This document shows, one piece after another, positions 38,755 to 51,213 of a stretch of DNA of 64,000 bases. The notes under the pieces were generated by a model. That model was not told the DNA's origin and did not search any database. It worked only from the letters and a program-made list of their open reading frames with translations. The translations under genes and the position numbers were made by a program. Numbering within the stretch: position 1 is the stretch's first letter; the number at the start of each line of letters is the position of its first letter. The stretch comes from Unio delphinus (lineage: Eukaryota > Mollusca > Bivalvia > Unionida > Unionidae), in contig JAQISU010000183.1 in the NCBI GenBank assembly GCA_029339505.1, positions 171,461 through 235,460 of the forward strand, given 5' to 3'.

Positions 38755-39213
38755 TTAATCGTCGTAGAAATAATAATCGTCCTCAAAATAATCAGTCGAG
38801 TCGTTGATGTAATCGCTTTCATAATAATCATCTTCGTCGTCGTCTTCATCGCAATATTCATTATCATCATAGTCGTTCACGTACCGACTATCTGGATCTC
38901 CTCGGATAACAATGGACTCTCCATTATTTCTTGTCGTGAACTTTCGTGGATGGATGTAAGGTATCTCCTCGACATCTATTTCATAAATTTCGCCCATCTC
39001 CTCCAGGTGCTTGACAATCCAAAGTCTTCGATTGTCCAAGGCAAACCAACGGTTGCGTATCTGACGGACTCGAATAGGTGGAAGATCATATACAGATATA
39101 TTTCCATCGACTATGTCATCTAGTGTGTGACCAATTGGTCCGTATTCGTGAAACACGTTGTTAATCGAATTTTGACAGTAATATATTTCTGAAGGTCGAA
39201 GTGTAAGACTCAT
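38755..39213 (-). CDS. Small intronless gene, possible ParB-like fold with acidic tail (copy A)
   Basis: The ATG at 39213 is chosen because the paralogue starts at the matching position; it gives 152 aa. Residues 1-115 are conserved with the paralogue at 45277-45747. They include LRPSEIYYCQNSINNVF, DDIVDGNISVYDLPPIRV, the central WFALDNRRLWIVKHLEE and FTTRNNGESIVIRGDPDSRY. The 'G..SV.DLP.I.V....W.ALDNRRLW' pattern recalls ParB/sulfiredoxin-fold proteins; this is tentative. The tail is very acidic (Asp, Glu, Tyr runs) and evolves fast. A TATA box lies 110 bp upstream. No introns are needed. The function is unknown; selection on the N-domain is suggested by its conservation against diverged flanks. 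Confidence 0.75.
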   Translation of the reverse strand: MSLTLRPSEIYYCQNSINNVFHEYGPIGHTLDDIVDGNISVYDLPPIRVRQIRNRWFALDNRRLWIVKHLEEMGEIYEIDVEEIPYIHPRKFTTRNNGESIVIRGDPDSRYVNDYDDNEYCDEDDDEDDYYESDYINDSTDYFEDDYYFYDD

Positions 39214-39322
39214 TCTGAAAACGAGGAAAGTATAATGAACTATCCGAACTAACGACAGAGAAGAGTATGTTGTCGTTGTAACGAAACATAAAGACAATAT
39301 TAATCCGTCTGGGTTTCCACTG

Positions 39323-39330
39323 CTTTTATA
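39323..39330 (-). promoter_or_regulatory. TATA box of gene copy A
   Basis: TATAAAAG on the minus strand, 110 bp before the ATG. The paralogue has TATAAATAG at the same distance, embedded in conserved flanks (AGCAGTGGAAAC). Confidence 0.65.
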
Positions 39331-39350
39331 GTTACATCACGCCACTCCAG

Positions 39351-40929
39351 GGATTTTAAGAAGAACAGACATAAACTAAAAATAGCTGCCATATCATTGA
39401 TAACAAATATAGACTTGCATTCGCCATAGAGCGAATAGATCACGATTCAATGCGATAAGATGCAGGTGGGTCATACTTTTCGAAGTTATGCCAAATTTTA
39501 CAGATTGTTCTGGAACTACAGAGATATTAAATGTTCGAAGTTGAATGACTTTAGGTATCATTTTCTTTCGTACAAATTAAATCCAAAAATATAAATCACT
39601 TTATAACCTTAAAATTCATCAAAGATACAAAGATAGTTTGGGAATGAAGCAGTTTGCACTCTTTTTTAAATAGTTTGTCTTTCCTTTCGTTTCAATATCT
39701 GCGCTTACAGTCGTACGCACGCACGCACGCACACACACACACACACACACACATGATATTTCTCTTTTCCCCACGTTTTATATGTAACACATATAATAAA
39801 ACCACTTGATGGCATTAGTTCCGTCGTTAGTGTTTTGGTCAGAAGACATAGATTCTTAGATTTGCACTTTTGCAAGCGAAATTTTAAAAAATTGTTACAA
39901 TAATTTTAATCTTTTGTCAAGTATCTCAAGTATCCTGAAAGGTCAATGGAACAAAACCTGACACGTCAACAGATTTTAAAGATATGCAAAAAAAATGTCT
40001 ACGCAACTATAAAATATATGGACAATCTTGGATTTAATTGATGAAAATGTTGGAAATGACCAAGACGCATGATACACAGTAAATCCCATTCCACTGTTCG
40101 CTTTCTACTTTTCCTACACCACAATGCGATCAAAACTAAACATTTTTCTCAGATGACAAGCTGTTCTTCATATTTAATTTACAACTCATTTTTCTGCCAA
40201 ACTGGAATAATTCTACATGAAAGGAGCTATGATTTCTCAGGGGCTGGATCAGGTCAATGGGGGTGGGAGTGGGGGGTTAAGGGGCTAGGGTTACAAAATT
40301 TCAAAAGGGCCCTGACTTTCCTCAAAGTACACCAAAGCAAAAGTCTATGTGACTGTTTACTCTAAGCGAGCAAAATACTCATTAAAAACGCGAGCAATAA
40401 TAAAACTATCATCCAATTTCAAGTGACTGTACCGTTGTGGGTGTGAACGTTATTTTGTTTTTAGCTGGGGAGGGGGTCTGGAAACCTCGAGCCCACTCCC
40501 CTTTCCGACCAGGCCCTGATCTACAAATCAAACTTTTGATTGAAATGAGGTAAATGGTTCTAGCATCTGCCCCTGATGTCCAAAAGGAATTATATTTTCT
40601 TATCTATTGCACAAATTTGCGTATCTCATCAAATGGATGGAGAATTATATTTACCTACTTGAAGAGATATATCGGTATGTCTGTCTGTGTGTGTGTAAGC
40701 TTGCTTGTGATTTTCAAAATAATTAACACTAATTAGGTCAAAAGCGAAAGGCAGGCAGTGAACAAGAAAGGTTCCATATATGTATTGACTCATGGGCGTA
40801 AATTTGACTGTATTTGGATTTTTTGTCAGGCTTTAATTACATTTAACAGAACATTTACATCAAACATAAAGCAATATATAAATGGCAGCCATAGGTAACA
40901 ACATTTCTCTTCATATATTCATGTATAAC
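39351..40929. other. Intergenic with (GCAC)n(AC)n microsatellite
   Basis: A GCAC/AC repeat lies at about 39715-39753. No gene is supported in the rest; the frame at 40069-40365 has no recognisable feature. Confidence 0.45.
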
Positions 40930-41660
40930 GGAACATTTTAGGGCAAATTTGGAATAGAAATAGAGGACTTTATCTTAATAAGTACACAACTAAGGGTAAA
41001 TGTGTTATAGAAATAGAATAATTTACTTCAGTAAATTTGGAATAGAAATAGAGGACTTTATCTTAGTAAGTACATAGCTTTAGGGCAAATTAGTAATAGA
41101 AATAGAGGACTTTTATCTTAGTAAGTACACAACTTTAGGGTAAATTTGCTATAGAAATAGAATACTTCAGTAAATACACAAATTTAGGGCAAATATGGAA
41201 TAGAAATAGAGGACTTTATCTTAGTAAGTACACAACTTTAGGGTAAATTTGTTATAGAAATAGAATACTTCAGTAAATACACAAATTTAGGGCAAATTTG
41301 GAATAGAAATAGAGGACTTTATCTTAGTAAGTACACAACTTTAGGGTAAATTTGTTATAGAAATAGAATACTTCAGTAAATACACAAATTTAGGGCAAAT
41401 TTGGAATAGAAATAGAGGACTTTATCTTAGTAAGTACACAACTTTAGGGTAAATGTGTTATAGAAATAGAATACTTTACTTCAGTAAATTTGTAATAGAA
41501 ATAGAGGACTTTGTCTTAGTAAGTACATAGCTTTAGGGTAAATTAGTAATAGAAATAGAGGACTTTTATCTTAGTAAATACACAAATTTAGGGCAAATTA
41601 GTAATAGAAATAGAGGACTTTATCTTAGTAAATACACAAATTTAGGGCAAATTAGTTATG
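40930..41660. repeat. Minisatellite with 103-bp higher-order unit
   Basis: Alternating 54-bp and 49-bp subunits form a 103-bp period. The subunits contain TTTAGGGCAAATTTGGAATA and TTTAGGGTAAATTTGTTATA respectively. The period is clear at 41188, 41291 and 41394, with shorter and altered units at both ends. All units share AATAGAAATAGA. Confidence 0.92.
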
Positions 41661-42339
41661 CTTAGCTAGATTCACTTGTTGTGATTTGCAAAAAACATAC
41701 AGAATCAATTTTTACGATCAATATTGCTATAACGACCAGTCTTAATTGCTAAAGAAAAAGAGTCAATCCTATATTTTGCAAGAGTGGTTTTAAAACGAAA
41801 GAGTTTAAATTCAAGACGCAATCGGTTAGTTCAAAAACATTTTGTATTTCCATCAGTAAAAAAAGTTTATTTCCTTTGTTCATGCTACTGCCCCAATTCT
41901 GATCTAAACTTGTTCATTGTATACAAGAAATGTTTGCATTTATTCGAAACTGATTTTCCCAGGTGTAAACAATGTAAAACGTGTGTAGTATTGATTTTAC
42001 CGAATACGTCCATAATACTTCCTCCGCAGGTGGGACCATTGCGTCATATTCATAATATCGTAAAATCAAATCAATGGGTGACCCTTGGTATCCTTGCTGT
42101 TGTAATTACTTGTATCTTAATTAGTTTTCCCAATGTTATTTATTTATGGAATGTTACGTATCTGGAGATCATGGGATTTCCCAAAAATTAAGATATGTAC
42201 TAAAAATAGTTATTACATCATTTTTCATATGTAAGAATAGATATTTCCATAGCGACAGCAATGACAGTCAGTGATTAAACATATTTTTTGTCCAACAGTA
42301 TTGTTTAGTTATGCGTGATTTCTAATTTTAAACTGAAAT
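41661..42339. other. Intergenic; one unexplained plus-strand frame
   Basis: An open frame at 41784-42191 (135 codons) has seven Cys and a hydrophobic segment (LGILAVVITCILISF). It is not present in the other duplication copy and shows no known motif. I do not call it a gene. Confidence 0.3.
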
Positions 42340-42704
42340 ATAAAGTAGGCAACCTGAGACTTAAAGCTTTCATTTCACGCATCTAATTTTCTGTAAATCT
42401 AATGCCTCTCAGTTTCTCTGTTAAGCATTAAGGTTACAAACGTCGTACTATACCATGCCTTTAGTAAGGTATTATTTAATAGGTAAAATAAATGGATGTG
42501 ATTTTAGTATGGTACTATTTAATATGTATAATAAATGTGACTTTAGTAAGGTAATATTTTGTATGTATCATTAAAGGTTAAACTATAAGCGTGACAATTC
42601 TAGACTTCAAATTTATCACAATCAAGACACGCTTGAATAATGAAACCATTAAATGTAAAGGCTATTGTCGACTTTTGGTATAAATATAAGTAATATGAGC
42701 GTCA

Positions 42705-42705
<1 letters not shown>

Positions 42706-42798
<93 letters not shown>

Positions 42799-42836
42799 CA
42801 TACATACATACATACATACATCATACATACATACAT
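42706..42836. repeat. (AT)n-(ACAT)n microsatellite
   Basis: About 85 nt of AT repeats followed by ACAT repeats. Confidence 0.97.
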
Positions 42837-42938
42837 CAAGAAACACGCACGCATGCACAGAATCGAGCGAAGTGAAATTTTTTTATCATATATTTCTGTC
42901 TGCAAATGAACACAGGGCTTGACAGTATACATTCGTGT

Positions 42939-43191
42939 TGTTGTAGGGTTAAACGCTATTTTTCAGCACACGACAGGCTATACATGGCGGCCAGTGTTAT
43001 TGGTGGAGGAAGAACCGGAGACCCTCCCACCCCCCCACCCCCGAAAGAACCACCGACCCACGAGAAGCTACGGGCAAGCTTTCTCACATAACTACATTAG
43101 CCGAATCTTAGACTCGAACCCACGCAGACAGAGGTGAGATGACAGTGATCCGTAACGGAAAGCGCTTTAGACCACTCGGCCACTCGACCAG
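42939..43191 (-). mobile_element. tRNA-derived SINE with 10-bp target-site duplication
   Basis: Minus orientation. The head is TGGCCGAGTGGTCTAAAGCG and the B box GGGTTCGAGTCT. The body and tail end at 42939. ACATTCGTGT is duplicated at 42929-42938 and 43192-43201. The paralogous unpaired copy of that site is at 37475-37484. Confidence 0.92.
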
Positions 43192-43683
43192 ACATTCGTG
43201 TCAGACAAGCGATGTTTGCCAAGGAAAGTTTTGAGATCTATATCATATATCAAAGTTGATCGGTTCTGTTAACGCCAAATGATTGTCTTCAAATTAAACA
43301 GTTTGTTAAATAATTATTTCAAGCATTTTTATGTTTTTAATTGACGTTCAGTCTCTTAGAATGTCAATAGACGGCCAAACTATCTACATGTGTTTTTACG
43401 TTAACTCCATGCGAGTTTGTAATCTTTTTTGTCTGAAACAACTTTCTTGTCAGTACTTTCCCGTGTTATAAATTCTGATAATCAACGGCTAGACCGTTCT
43501 GGTAACGGCTATTAGTATTCCACGGATATGCGTTGTCAAGTGGTATATCGATTAATGACGTCAGACGCTGCCTGTTGTATAAAGAAGAAAATATCTTTAC
43601 CACAGTGAGACAGTGAGGTGGCGGAATTGAATCATTGAATCATTTAGCAAGCTATATGAAGGGTAGACGTCGACAGCTTTAGC

Positions 43684-43685
<2 letters not shown>

Positions 43686-43747
<62 letters not shown>

Positions 43748-43748
43748 T
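43686..43748. repeat. (GT)n(GA)n microsatellite
   Basis: GT repeats followed by GA repeats. Confidence 0.95.
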
Positions 43749-43759
43749 ACTTTTTGTAA

Positions 43760-45276
43760 TTTGAAACAGAGAAGAAATATAATGACGGACGTTGAAAACT
43801 GATTGAATTTATTTTGCCATATTTATTGTAAATGAACAATGAAAAAAAGAACAAACTGAATAAATTCGAGGAAATATAGCAAGAATAAAAAGCACTGACC
43901 TTCTTAACTAATCCACAAATGAAATCCAGAAATACAGTATATTATTGTTTTTCGTATATTCAATTTGACAACTCTTTGCAATTTCCTACATGTACTAAAA
44001 CTCGTTCTAACACAATACATAAATTCCAGAAGAAAAAAAAGAAAAATACTATTTCCAGATCATTACGTTGAACCGTTAAAAACTTGTTCACGTTCAAGTC
44101 AATTTTCTGCCACTTCTTCATTTCGATATGGAACCAAGCATAACATTTTTTATTCGTTACATAAATATTACGATTGCCCTATTGTTGCTCTGAAACATTT
44201 CAAAAAACGCAAAATCTGTAACAATTCCCAGAACACAAACGTTTTATCCAACGTTTAAATTTACATATGGAAACATAAATGGCTGTTTCAAGCATCACGA
44301 CTGAACACTAAAAACAGGGAAGAACATATCAGCTGTAGAAATTCGCTCGGTAAAATCGGGCGTTGGACTGTAAAGTTAGGTGGGTAGGTGGGCATATTAT
44401 GGAACGGCAAAAATGTTTTACAGTTCACGAATACAAACCGCATTCCATGAATCGCACGTTTTCCATATATCACATTCGTTCTCTACAAGTACAGAGGTAG
44501 TACAAATAAAGTGGTACAAATTGATGAAAAGGTACAGTAATGCTTGCATGTAGATTTTAACGTATATTTTCAGATTTTCTGACTGTGATGTTATGGCTGC
44601 AGTTATTCCCTCTTTATTGTCATATGCAAACTTTGATTATGCATTTTTGCGATTTTTCCACACGAGCTCATGTCTTCTTCAGTAGTGTCAGAAATTTCAA
44701 ATTTTCCGTCACAGACGTCTTCGAAAAAGTCACAGCTATTGCCAGAACCACTTGTTATCTAAATCAATCAGTTTCCTTCAGGTTAACAGAACATTTTGTA
44801 GGAAAGAACACTGACATACATGTTTTCTTCTTGACAATATAGAGGTAATGATTCAATTATCACACTATCAACGTCATACTGGTCATCAGGATCTTAAGAA
44901 AAATCATCGTTGTGTCTTGGGACTCTTGTAGAAACTGCTGAACATTGGACGATAAACGTATCTGACTAAAATCATAATTTCCAAAAGTAATTATCCATTC
45001 TCATGAGTCACAATAGCACAATTCTTCACATTGTTCTTGCCTTATTTTTTTTCCGTCGAGAGAATTTCTGAAATCATCTATAGTCATAAATGGAATTACA
45101 ACAATGGAATTACAGCAATGACTGTCCCCGTAAGCTCCTTTTGAAAATGTGAATTTTCTTAAATCTTGCCATGGTCATCTTTAATCAGTTTAGTTGCTTA
45201 TTTGCATGTTTTACATTGATAAACATATATCTCCACCTAGCTTTGCTCACAGCTACATGAGGTTTGCATAAACGTT
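43760..45276. other. Intergenic part of duplication copy B
   Basis: No gene is seen. Short phrases shared with copy A (TTCACGAAT near 44414, CATTCCATGAATC near 44440) show the common origin. Confidence 0.5.
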
Positions 45277-45747
45277 TCAGTAGTAATAATAATCGTCATC
45301 AGAATACTCCGTCGAGTCGTCGTAGCTGTAATCGCTTTCATGATTATCATCTTCGTCGTCTTCCTCATCAGAATCTTCCTCATCAGAATCTTCATCATCA
45401 GAATCGTCATTCACATACCGACTATCTGGATCCCCTCGGACAACAATGGACTCGCCATCATTTTCCGTCGTGAACTTTCTATTTGAGATGTAAGATACCT
45501 CCTCGACATCTATTTCATCAATTTCGTCCATCTCCTCCAGGTGCTTGAGAATCCAAAGTCTTCGATTGTCCAGCGCAAACCAACGGCCATCTATTTCACA
45601 GACTCGAATAGGTGGAAGATCATATACAGATAGATTTCCATCGACTATGTCATCTAGTGTGTGACCAATTGGTCCGTATCCTTTAAACACGTTATTAATC
45701 GAATTTTGACAGTAATATATTTCTGAAGGTCGAAGTGTAAGACTCAT
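45277..45747 (-). CDS. Small intronless gene, possible ParB-like fold with acidic tail (copy B)
   Basis: The ATG at 45747 gives 156 aa. It is the paralogue of 38755-39213: the first 35 residues differ at only two positions plus one pair, and the central WFALDNRRLWILKHLEE is kept. The C-terminal 40 residues are almost only Asp, Glu, Ser and Tyr and contain a repeated SDEEDSDEED-type run, so this tail expanded on its own. The DNA repeat behind it (TCATCAGAATCTTC) is visible at 45365-45405. Upstream lies a TATA box at the same 110-bp distance as in copy A. The function is unknown; the ParB/sulfiredoxin-like assignment is tentative. Confidence 0.75.
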   Translation of the reverse strand: MSLTLRPSEIYYCQNSINNVFKGYGPIGHTLDDIVDGNLSVYDLPPIRVCEIDGRWFALDNRRLWILKHLEEMDEIDEIDVEEVSYISNRKFTTENDGESIVVRGDPDSRYVNDDSDDEDSDEEDSDEEDDEDDNHESDYSYDDSTEYSDDDYYYY

Positions 45748-45856
45748 TTTGAAAATGAGTTAAGTATAATGAACTATCCGAACCAACGACAGACAAAATA
45801 ATGTCGATGTTGTAATAAAATAATGAAAATAACATTATCCGTCGGAGTTTCCACTG

Positions 45857-45865
45857 CTATTTATA
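45857..45865 (-). promoter_or_regulatory. TATA box of gene copy B
   Basis: TATAAATAG on the minus strand, 110 bp upstream of the ATG, matching copy A. Confidence 0.65.
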
Positions 45866-45899
45866 AATACATCATGTAATTAGAGTTATTCATAGAAAG

Positions 45900-46293
45900 A
45901 GGTAGAGAAACTGAAAATAGCTGCGATGTCATTGGTCACAAAGTGTGATATATTTGACATGACGCAGCGAGATCAAACAGAAAAAATAAACGAAAGCAAA
46001 CTAACAATTCCACAATACAGTTTATTCTTGTACTGCAGAGATGATGAAATGTAATCAACAATGATAATAATAACATTATACCAGTAGGCAGTACATGTAT
46101 CATCATTATCATCATCATTATCATCAATAACAAAAACAACACCATCTTGTAGTACTTAGGTGTGATTAATGGCTGAAATGGAAGGTGTTTATTGAAATAG
46201 AAAATACTTGTCATATACGTATACCAAAACCTGTATTTACAGCTTCAAGGTTAATACTGTTTGAAAGAAAATGTCTGTTCTGAGCTCTCTTAA

Positions 46294-46341
<48 letters not shown>

Positions 46342-47449
46342 TTTAAACTCAGCACAATGGCAGCTATATGGTGTCTCAAATCGCAAATAGCTTTCCTTCC
46401 GGTATGTACTCGCTTAAGAGTCCAGTCCAACCCCCCAACCCCCAACAAAAATGAACCCACATAGAAGCTGGTCCGTCCTAGCATATTGCGTTGTTTGTTG
46501 TACTGATCACTCCGAACAAACTGCACAGACCCAGATGGCAGTTGAGGGTCTTGGACTAGCCTTATAAGTGAGTATATAACGGTATATTAAATAACTTCAT
46601 ATCAATCATTTAAACAAACATTAAAATTTATTTAAAATAATTGAAATTTGTCTTTCCTGCTTTCTGCTATTTTAACTATCGCCAAATTCAATTTCTAATA
46701 ATATATGAATGTCATTACTATAATAAATCTACACTAAATATAAAATGTATCGCGTGTATACTGTGTTATTTAGGTTAATATACCTATACATTAATTGCGT
46801 TCATTTATAAAAAGTATAGTAACAGATAATGACATCACGAACAATGGCTTAACAAATGTAAGCCAAATACGTTACGATCGAAACATCCGAGTGTATTTCA
46901 GATAATTTCCTTTCGTCATATGCAAAAATGTAACCATCGTTTTCTGCTTATTTCAAATGAAATTTATGAAAATCTTCACACAAAACATTTAATATTTTGT
47001 CAAGGCTCGCAAAAGGGGAAAAATCAGTTAGAAATCACGTGACCAATCTTTAAAAAAAATGTAAAAGAAACATTTCTATCCATCTATGAATGCATGGACA
47101 CAGTAGAATTTAATCCCGAAAAGGTTGGACATTTGTTGGACAATGGATTAAACGTAACTCCAATTCAATCGTTCACCCTCAACTTTTGAAACACGTTAAT
47201 GAACCTAACAAAATTTGCGGGGAGATTAAATAATGCTAAAACTGTACTTGCTTAACATTAACTGCTGCAATTACTTGTTCTGCCATAAAATAATTAATGT
47301 AAATAGGAAGAGAGGAGGTGTAATTTCTAAACATGTAACATACAGTCCTTGTCTTGGAGATGTTCGAAAATCTTCGCATTGTATTAACGATGAAAAGTAG
47401 TTGTTTACATTAATTTGTAAGGTAAAATATATGTATGACCTTGGCGGGC

Positions 47450-47452
<3 letters not shown>
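45900..47452. other. Intergenic with (GT)n tract
   Basis: A GT microsatellite occupies about 46296-46340. Trinucleotide ATC/ATT-rich sequence is at about 46055-46130. No gene is supported. Confidence 0.45.

Positions 47453-47526
<74 letters not shown>
47453..47526. repeat. (CT)n microsatellite
   Basis: An uninterrupted CT tract of about 74 nt. Confidence 0.97.
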
Positions 47527-47528
<2 letters not shown>

Positions 47529-49429
47529 GGGTACATAAATTAATATCGGGGAATGGGGGAGGGTAGTGTTAACAAGCAGGCAATGGGTGTGGGGTGGAAG
47601 AGACCTGGTGGAGACCTGATGGGGAGAGAAACCCCACATTTAAAGTTTTCTGGGCATAACATTAACCTTGTAACCATTTTCTTAAAAACTCTGTTTTGCC
47701 GGGGATGGAGTTGGGGGTTGGCGCTAGCTTAGTCCCGCTTGGATGTGCGCCTACTCACTTTGTGAGTTTGAACGCACGCTTGTTTGTCGTGAATACCCTA
47801 CATACAATCGAACCTTAATGTTAATTTGGAAGGGGGGGGGGGGGTGTTGTATCCTACGAACCAGGGGAATTTAGCATGGGTTGGATATTCTATGGACAAA
47901 GGAAATATAACATAGAGAATGTATAGCGACAATGTATTGGGACTGTCTAGGGATTATAGGAATTTAACATGGATAAACGTCACGGTACTCACTGTGGGGG
48001 AAACAAGGTAACAATGTTGCAAGTGGCTGACCTCAATCGGGTAAAACAGTGTTGCAAGGGGCTAACCTGAATACGCGCTACTGTTGAAGCAAGTGACAAA
48101 TGCATTAGAGATATAGACATAGAGACACTGTTAGAGATAAGGGTCGAGACAGACAAAGACATACATAGACAAAAATCAATTGAACAAACAACTATCCAAT
48201 CGAATAAAAAAAATTAGGCAAGAGAAAATATACATTTTGTCGAGATAAATGAGTAGCCCTGAAAAGGGCCTTTGTTTATTTTTTGTTAACACCAGTGACC
48301 AGTTAAGTTAACATAAAGTGCATCGCACGGATCTTCTTCAATTCCTCAAACTTCGTCTAACATCTGGACCGTAGATTAAGATTCGCTTCAGACAGCTTTG
48401 CCTCTCCACATATATTCTTTGTTACAAATCATGGACAGAAGTAGGTCTTGGCCTTGGCAAAAGGATAAGGTATTTAAAGCTCATTCCCTCCCGTTTCTGA
48501 TTTTCTTTTAAAAAACAAACACCCAAAGGTCCTTTCCAGGGCCACCCACCTCACTCGAAAAGAGATTGCTCAACGTTTGGCAAAATCAAATAAAACTCAA
48601 ATTCCCTTTTTCTATGATGTACGTGTGTGAGTGCGTGAGTGTATGTCTTTATTATTATAAAAATCAATACCATGACAAACTTACGTTTTCGTTTCTAGTA
48701 TATTCTGTGGTACAAATTAAAATCAAATTTCAAAATACATCACTTTGAAAAGTTCACTGACTTTATAACAAGAAAACCAGGTGGGATTTTCGGATTCACA
48801 ACAGAACAGTTTTGACGATGATATAAATACAATGTTTAATAATGAATGACTTGAATGAGCAATTAATTATAAATACGTGCGTTTATTTTTAACCCAAATA
48901 TTGGATTATTAACACAATAAAGCACATATATAAGGAAGAAAAATATAAACAAATTACTCAAAAATGACAAACACAAGGCGTGAATGATTCAAAGTGACTA
49001 AACAATGGAAAGATGGATATAGTTTACTCAGCTAGCAAACAATTCAGATTTTTACTCGTGTACTAAAATTAATTCCCTCATAGTGAAATTATTCAAATGA
49101 AAAAGGACATATATAACTTATCTTTACAGTCCCTAAAGATACAATGGGTTTTACGAACCCCAAAATTTAGCCCACGGCTACAATATTACATGAAAAGATA
49201 TACACTCCGTCGTCAGAACACTTTAATTTAGCTCCACTGCTGCTAAATTCAGCTTTACAGCTGCTACGAATAATTCATGTGGTTGGCTTTACAGCTTGCA
49301 CCACGTAGACCTCGATTCCTCTGATACTTGGAACGCTAGGATCCCTCTAGTCACTCTGGACAACACCAAACAACAGCGGACACTCCAGATACTGGACAGC
49401 TGAAGACATATCCAATACCGTATACAATA
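47527..49429. other. Intergenic with a G-run
   Basis: A run of 11 or more G's lies near 47834-47844, a possible G-quadruplex half-site. About 47860-48070 shares phrases with 4960-5060. No gene is supported. Confidence 0.4.

Positions 49430-49480
<51 letters not shown>
49430..49480. repeat. (GT)n microsatellite
   Basis: An uninterrupted GT tract. Confidence 0.95.
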
Positions 49481-49481
<1 letters not shown>

Positions 49482-50194
49482 TACGGGCATAAACACGTAA
49501 TAACGTTATACATGGTTAAGTTATACTGATAATATTACCGGCACAATACTTACAAAACAATAACTTCAAAGGAAGAAAAAATAACCTTGCTTGATAAGAA
49601 TCCTACTGTACTAAACATTTATTAAAAAATTAGCCTGATATTACTTATATTACAAAAACCTTCGCTAAGTCGTAAACAAGAAAATAAACGTTTGCATTAT
49701 GCTGTGTAAACCAAAGCTACAAATTATGCAGAAATAGACGTGTTTGTACAATATATGCTTATATACGAGAAATTATTTAAAATTACATACCTCTATAGCT
49801 GGAGATGTGACCGCTAACTGACAAGACTATCCGTAACGTAAAGAACTTTACATGCGGTGAGATATTTATACACGGATATTGTCTGTGCATTTGAATGCAT
49901 TCGATTCATCTCATCAAAAGCACTTCGCACGTGCGGCATAGGATGAACCGAACTCACGAACTTTAAATACGACACAGTATACATTATTCACCCTTGGGCA
50001 TGGTTGAAAACGAAACTCTAGTACACGAATTTAATAACTAAGTAAAAAGGGTTTATACAATTCCATGACAATACCTTCCTTCTTACAAACAAGTGCTAAC
50101 ACTTTTGAAAAATCACGGAATGGGAACATAAATCATTGTTACAGCATTCAATTTTGGAATACTGAAAGAAATGATCTGATAATTACACCCTACA

Positions 50195-50539
50195 TCAAAA
50201 ATCAGCACCCACATTTTCTGATCCTCGAATCGCCTCGATTCGGAAACTATATGGTTGCAACGACAACACCGAGCGCATCAATCTTGCATTGTCAAGTTTT
50301 GCCTTGTTCAAATACAAGAGCGGCTGATGGTCCATTTGTAAGGTAAATTCCCTCCCGAAAAGGTATGTATGGAATTTTCCTATCCCCGATACTAAGGCTA
50401 GGCACTCCTTCTCAATAACGGAGTAGTTTTGCTCCCTAGAGAGCAATTTTCTACTTGCATAAGCAATGGGCAATTTCATTCCATCTTGCTCCTGTAGCAA
50501 AACAGCCCCAAGACTATCGGATTCATCGGTCCTCCGCAC
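50195..50539 (-). pseudogene. Ty3/gypsy RNase H fragment
   Basis: One open stretch of 114 codons on the minus strand contains the RNase H core: RRTDESDSLGAVLLQEQDG, then YASRKLLSREQNYSVIEKEC, LFGREFTLQMDHQPLLYL and the tail RIEAIRGSENVGADF. This is the order and spacing of gypsy-type RNase H. The usual catalytic 'TDASD' reads TDESD. Reverse transcriptase upstream and integrase downstream are missing, so this is an isolated fragment. Confidence 0.88.
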
Positions 50540-50559
50540 AAACGGGCTTATACAATTCC

Positions 50560-50910
50560 GTGACAGACGTCTTCTTTTCTTTTCATTCTCCTTTTTTTTT
50601 TTATTGAATTTTTTTTAGTTACACTGTCACGCGTTTCGTTCTTATTCTTCCTCAATTTCATCTCGTCTTCTTTTCTTCTTTCGCTGGGTAGGTCTGAGTT
50701 TGACCTTATCGCAGAATTCTCCATATATGGAAGACCTCTCCTCTTGTTCCTCTTTTTCTTGGATCGCTTCTCTTTTTTCTTAGGGCAGTCTGAAGACCAA
50801 TGTCCTTTCTCTTGACAATGATAATTATTTTGACCTTAGTCTTTTTTAGGCTTGTCTTATCTGGACCTTGTGAATATTCGGAAGACTAGTGTCCTTCAGA
50901 CAGATGTAGC
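50560..50910 (-). pseudogene. Retroelement gag zinc-knuckle remnants
   Basis: On the minus strand, HCQEKGHWSSDCPKKKEKRS at about 50762-50822 is a CCHC knuckle whose first Cys has become Tyr. A second, more damaged knuckle (CYICLKDT) lies at about 50870-50900. A Lys/Arg-rich stretch follows. It is probably from the same gypsy-type element as the RNase H fragment next to it, with everything in between deleted. Confidence 0.6.
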
Positions 50911-51213
50911 AAGTATCTTGACTTTTATCTCTAAAAGGGTGGGGGAGAGTAGTCGGTCGGATTTTCTGAAGAAAACCTTCGTATGACACCTCGCAAAGCT
51001 TTGATCAGAAGTTTGATATGTGTTGGCTCTTCCATGTTACTGGTAGGATTGAGAGTGAAATGAATACTTTGATGGAAGACACTGACCATTTATATAGGAA
51101 ATACACTGAACCTTCATCATATATAAGGCCCATGGCGTTTAAAACTGAGTCATATGAAATTTTAGAATTAAGATGAAACGATTGCATAGTTTCATGAAGA
51201 AAGGAAAATAAAA

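Larger units (their letters stand above)
37150..39350. repeat. Segmental duplication, copy A
   Basis: It aligns in order with 42340-45880. Shared landmarks are GACTTAAAGCTT near 37185, TTTATCACAATGAAAACAAA near 37246, AGTGAAATTTCTGTCTG near 37434, ACATTCGTGTCAGACAA at 37475, CACGAATGGAATTCCATGAA near 38031, and the gene with its promoter at the right end. Many indels show it is old. Confidence 0.75.
42340..45880. repeat. Segmental duplication, copy B
   Basis: The sister of 37150-39350, expanded by an (AT)n/(ACAT)n microsatellite, a SINE and a (GT)n(GA)n tract. The gene copy B and its TATA box lie at the right end. Confidence 0.75.

Noticed and set aside
41784..42191. 135-codon plus-strand frame with Cys residues and a hydrophobic segment
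   Set aside because: No homologue in the sister duplication, no known motif, and composition like the surrounding AT-rich DNA.
47834..47850. G-run as a G-quadruplex regulatory site
   Set aside because: A single G-run without other G tracts nearby in suitable spacing and no gene context.
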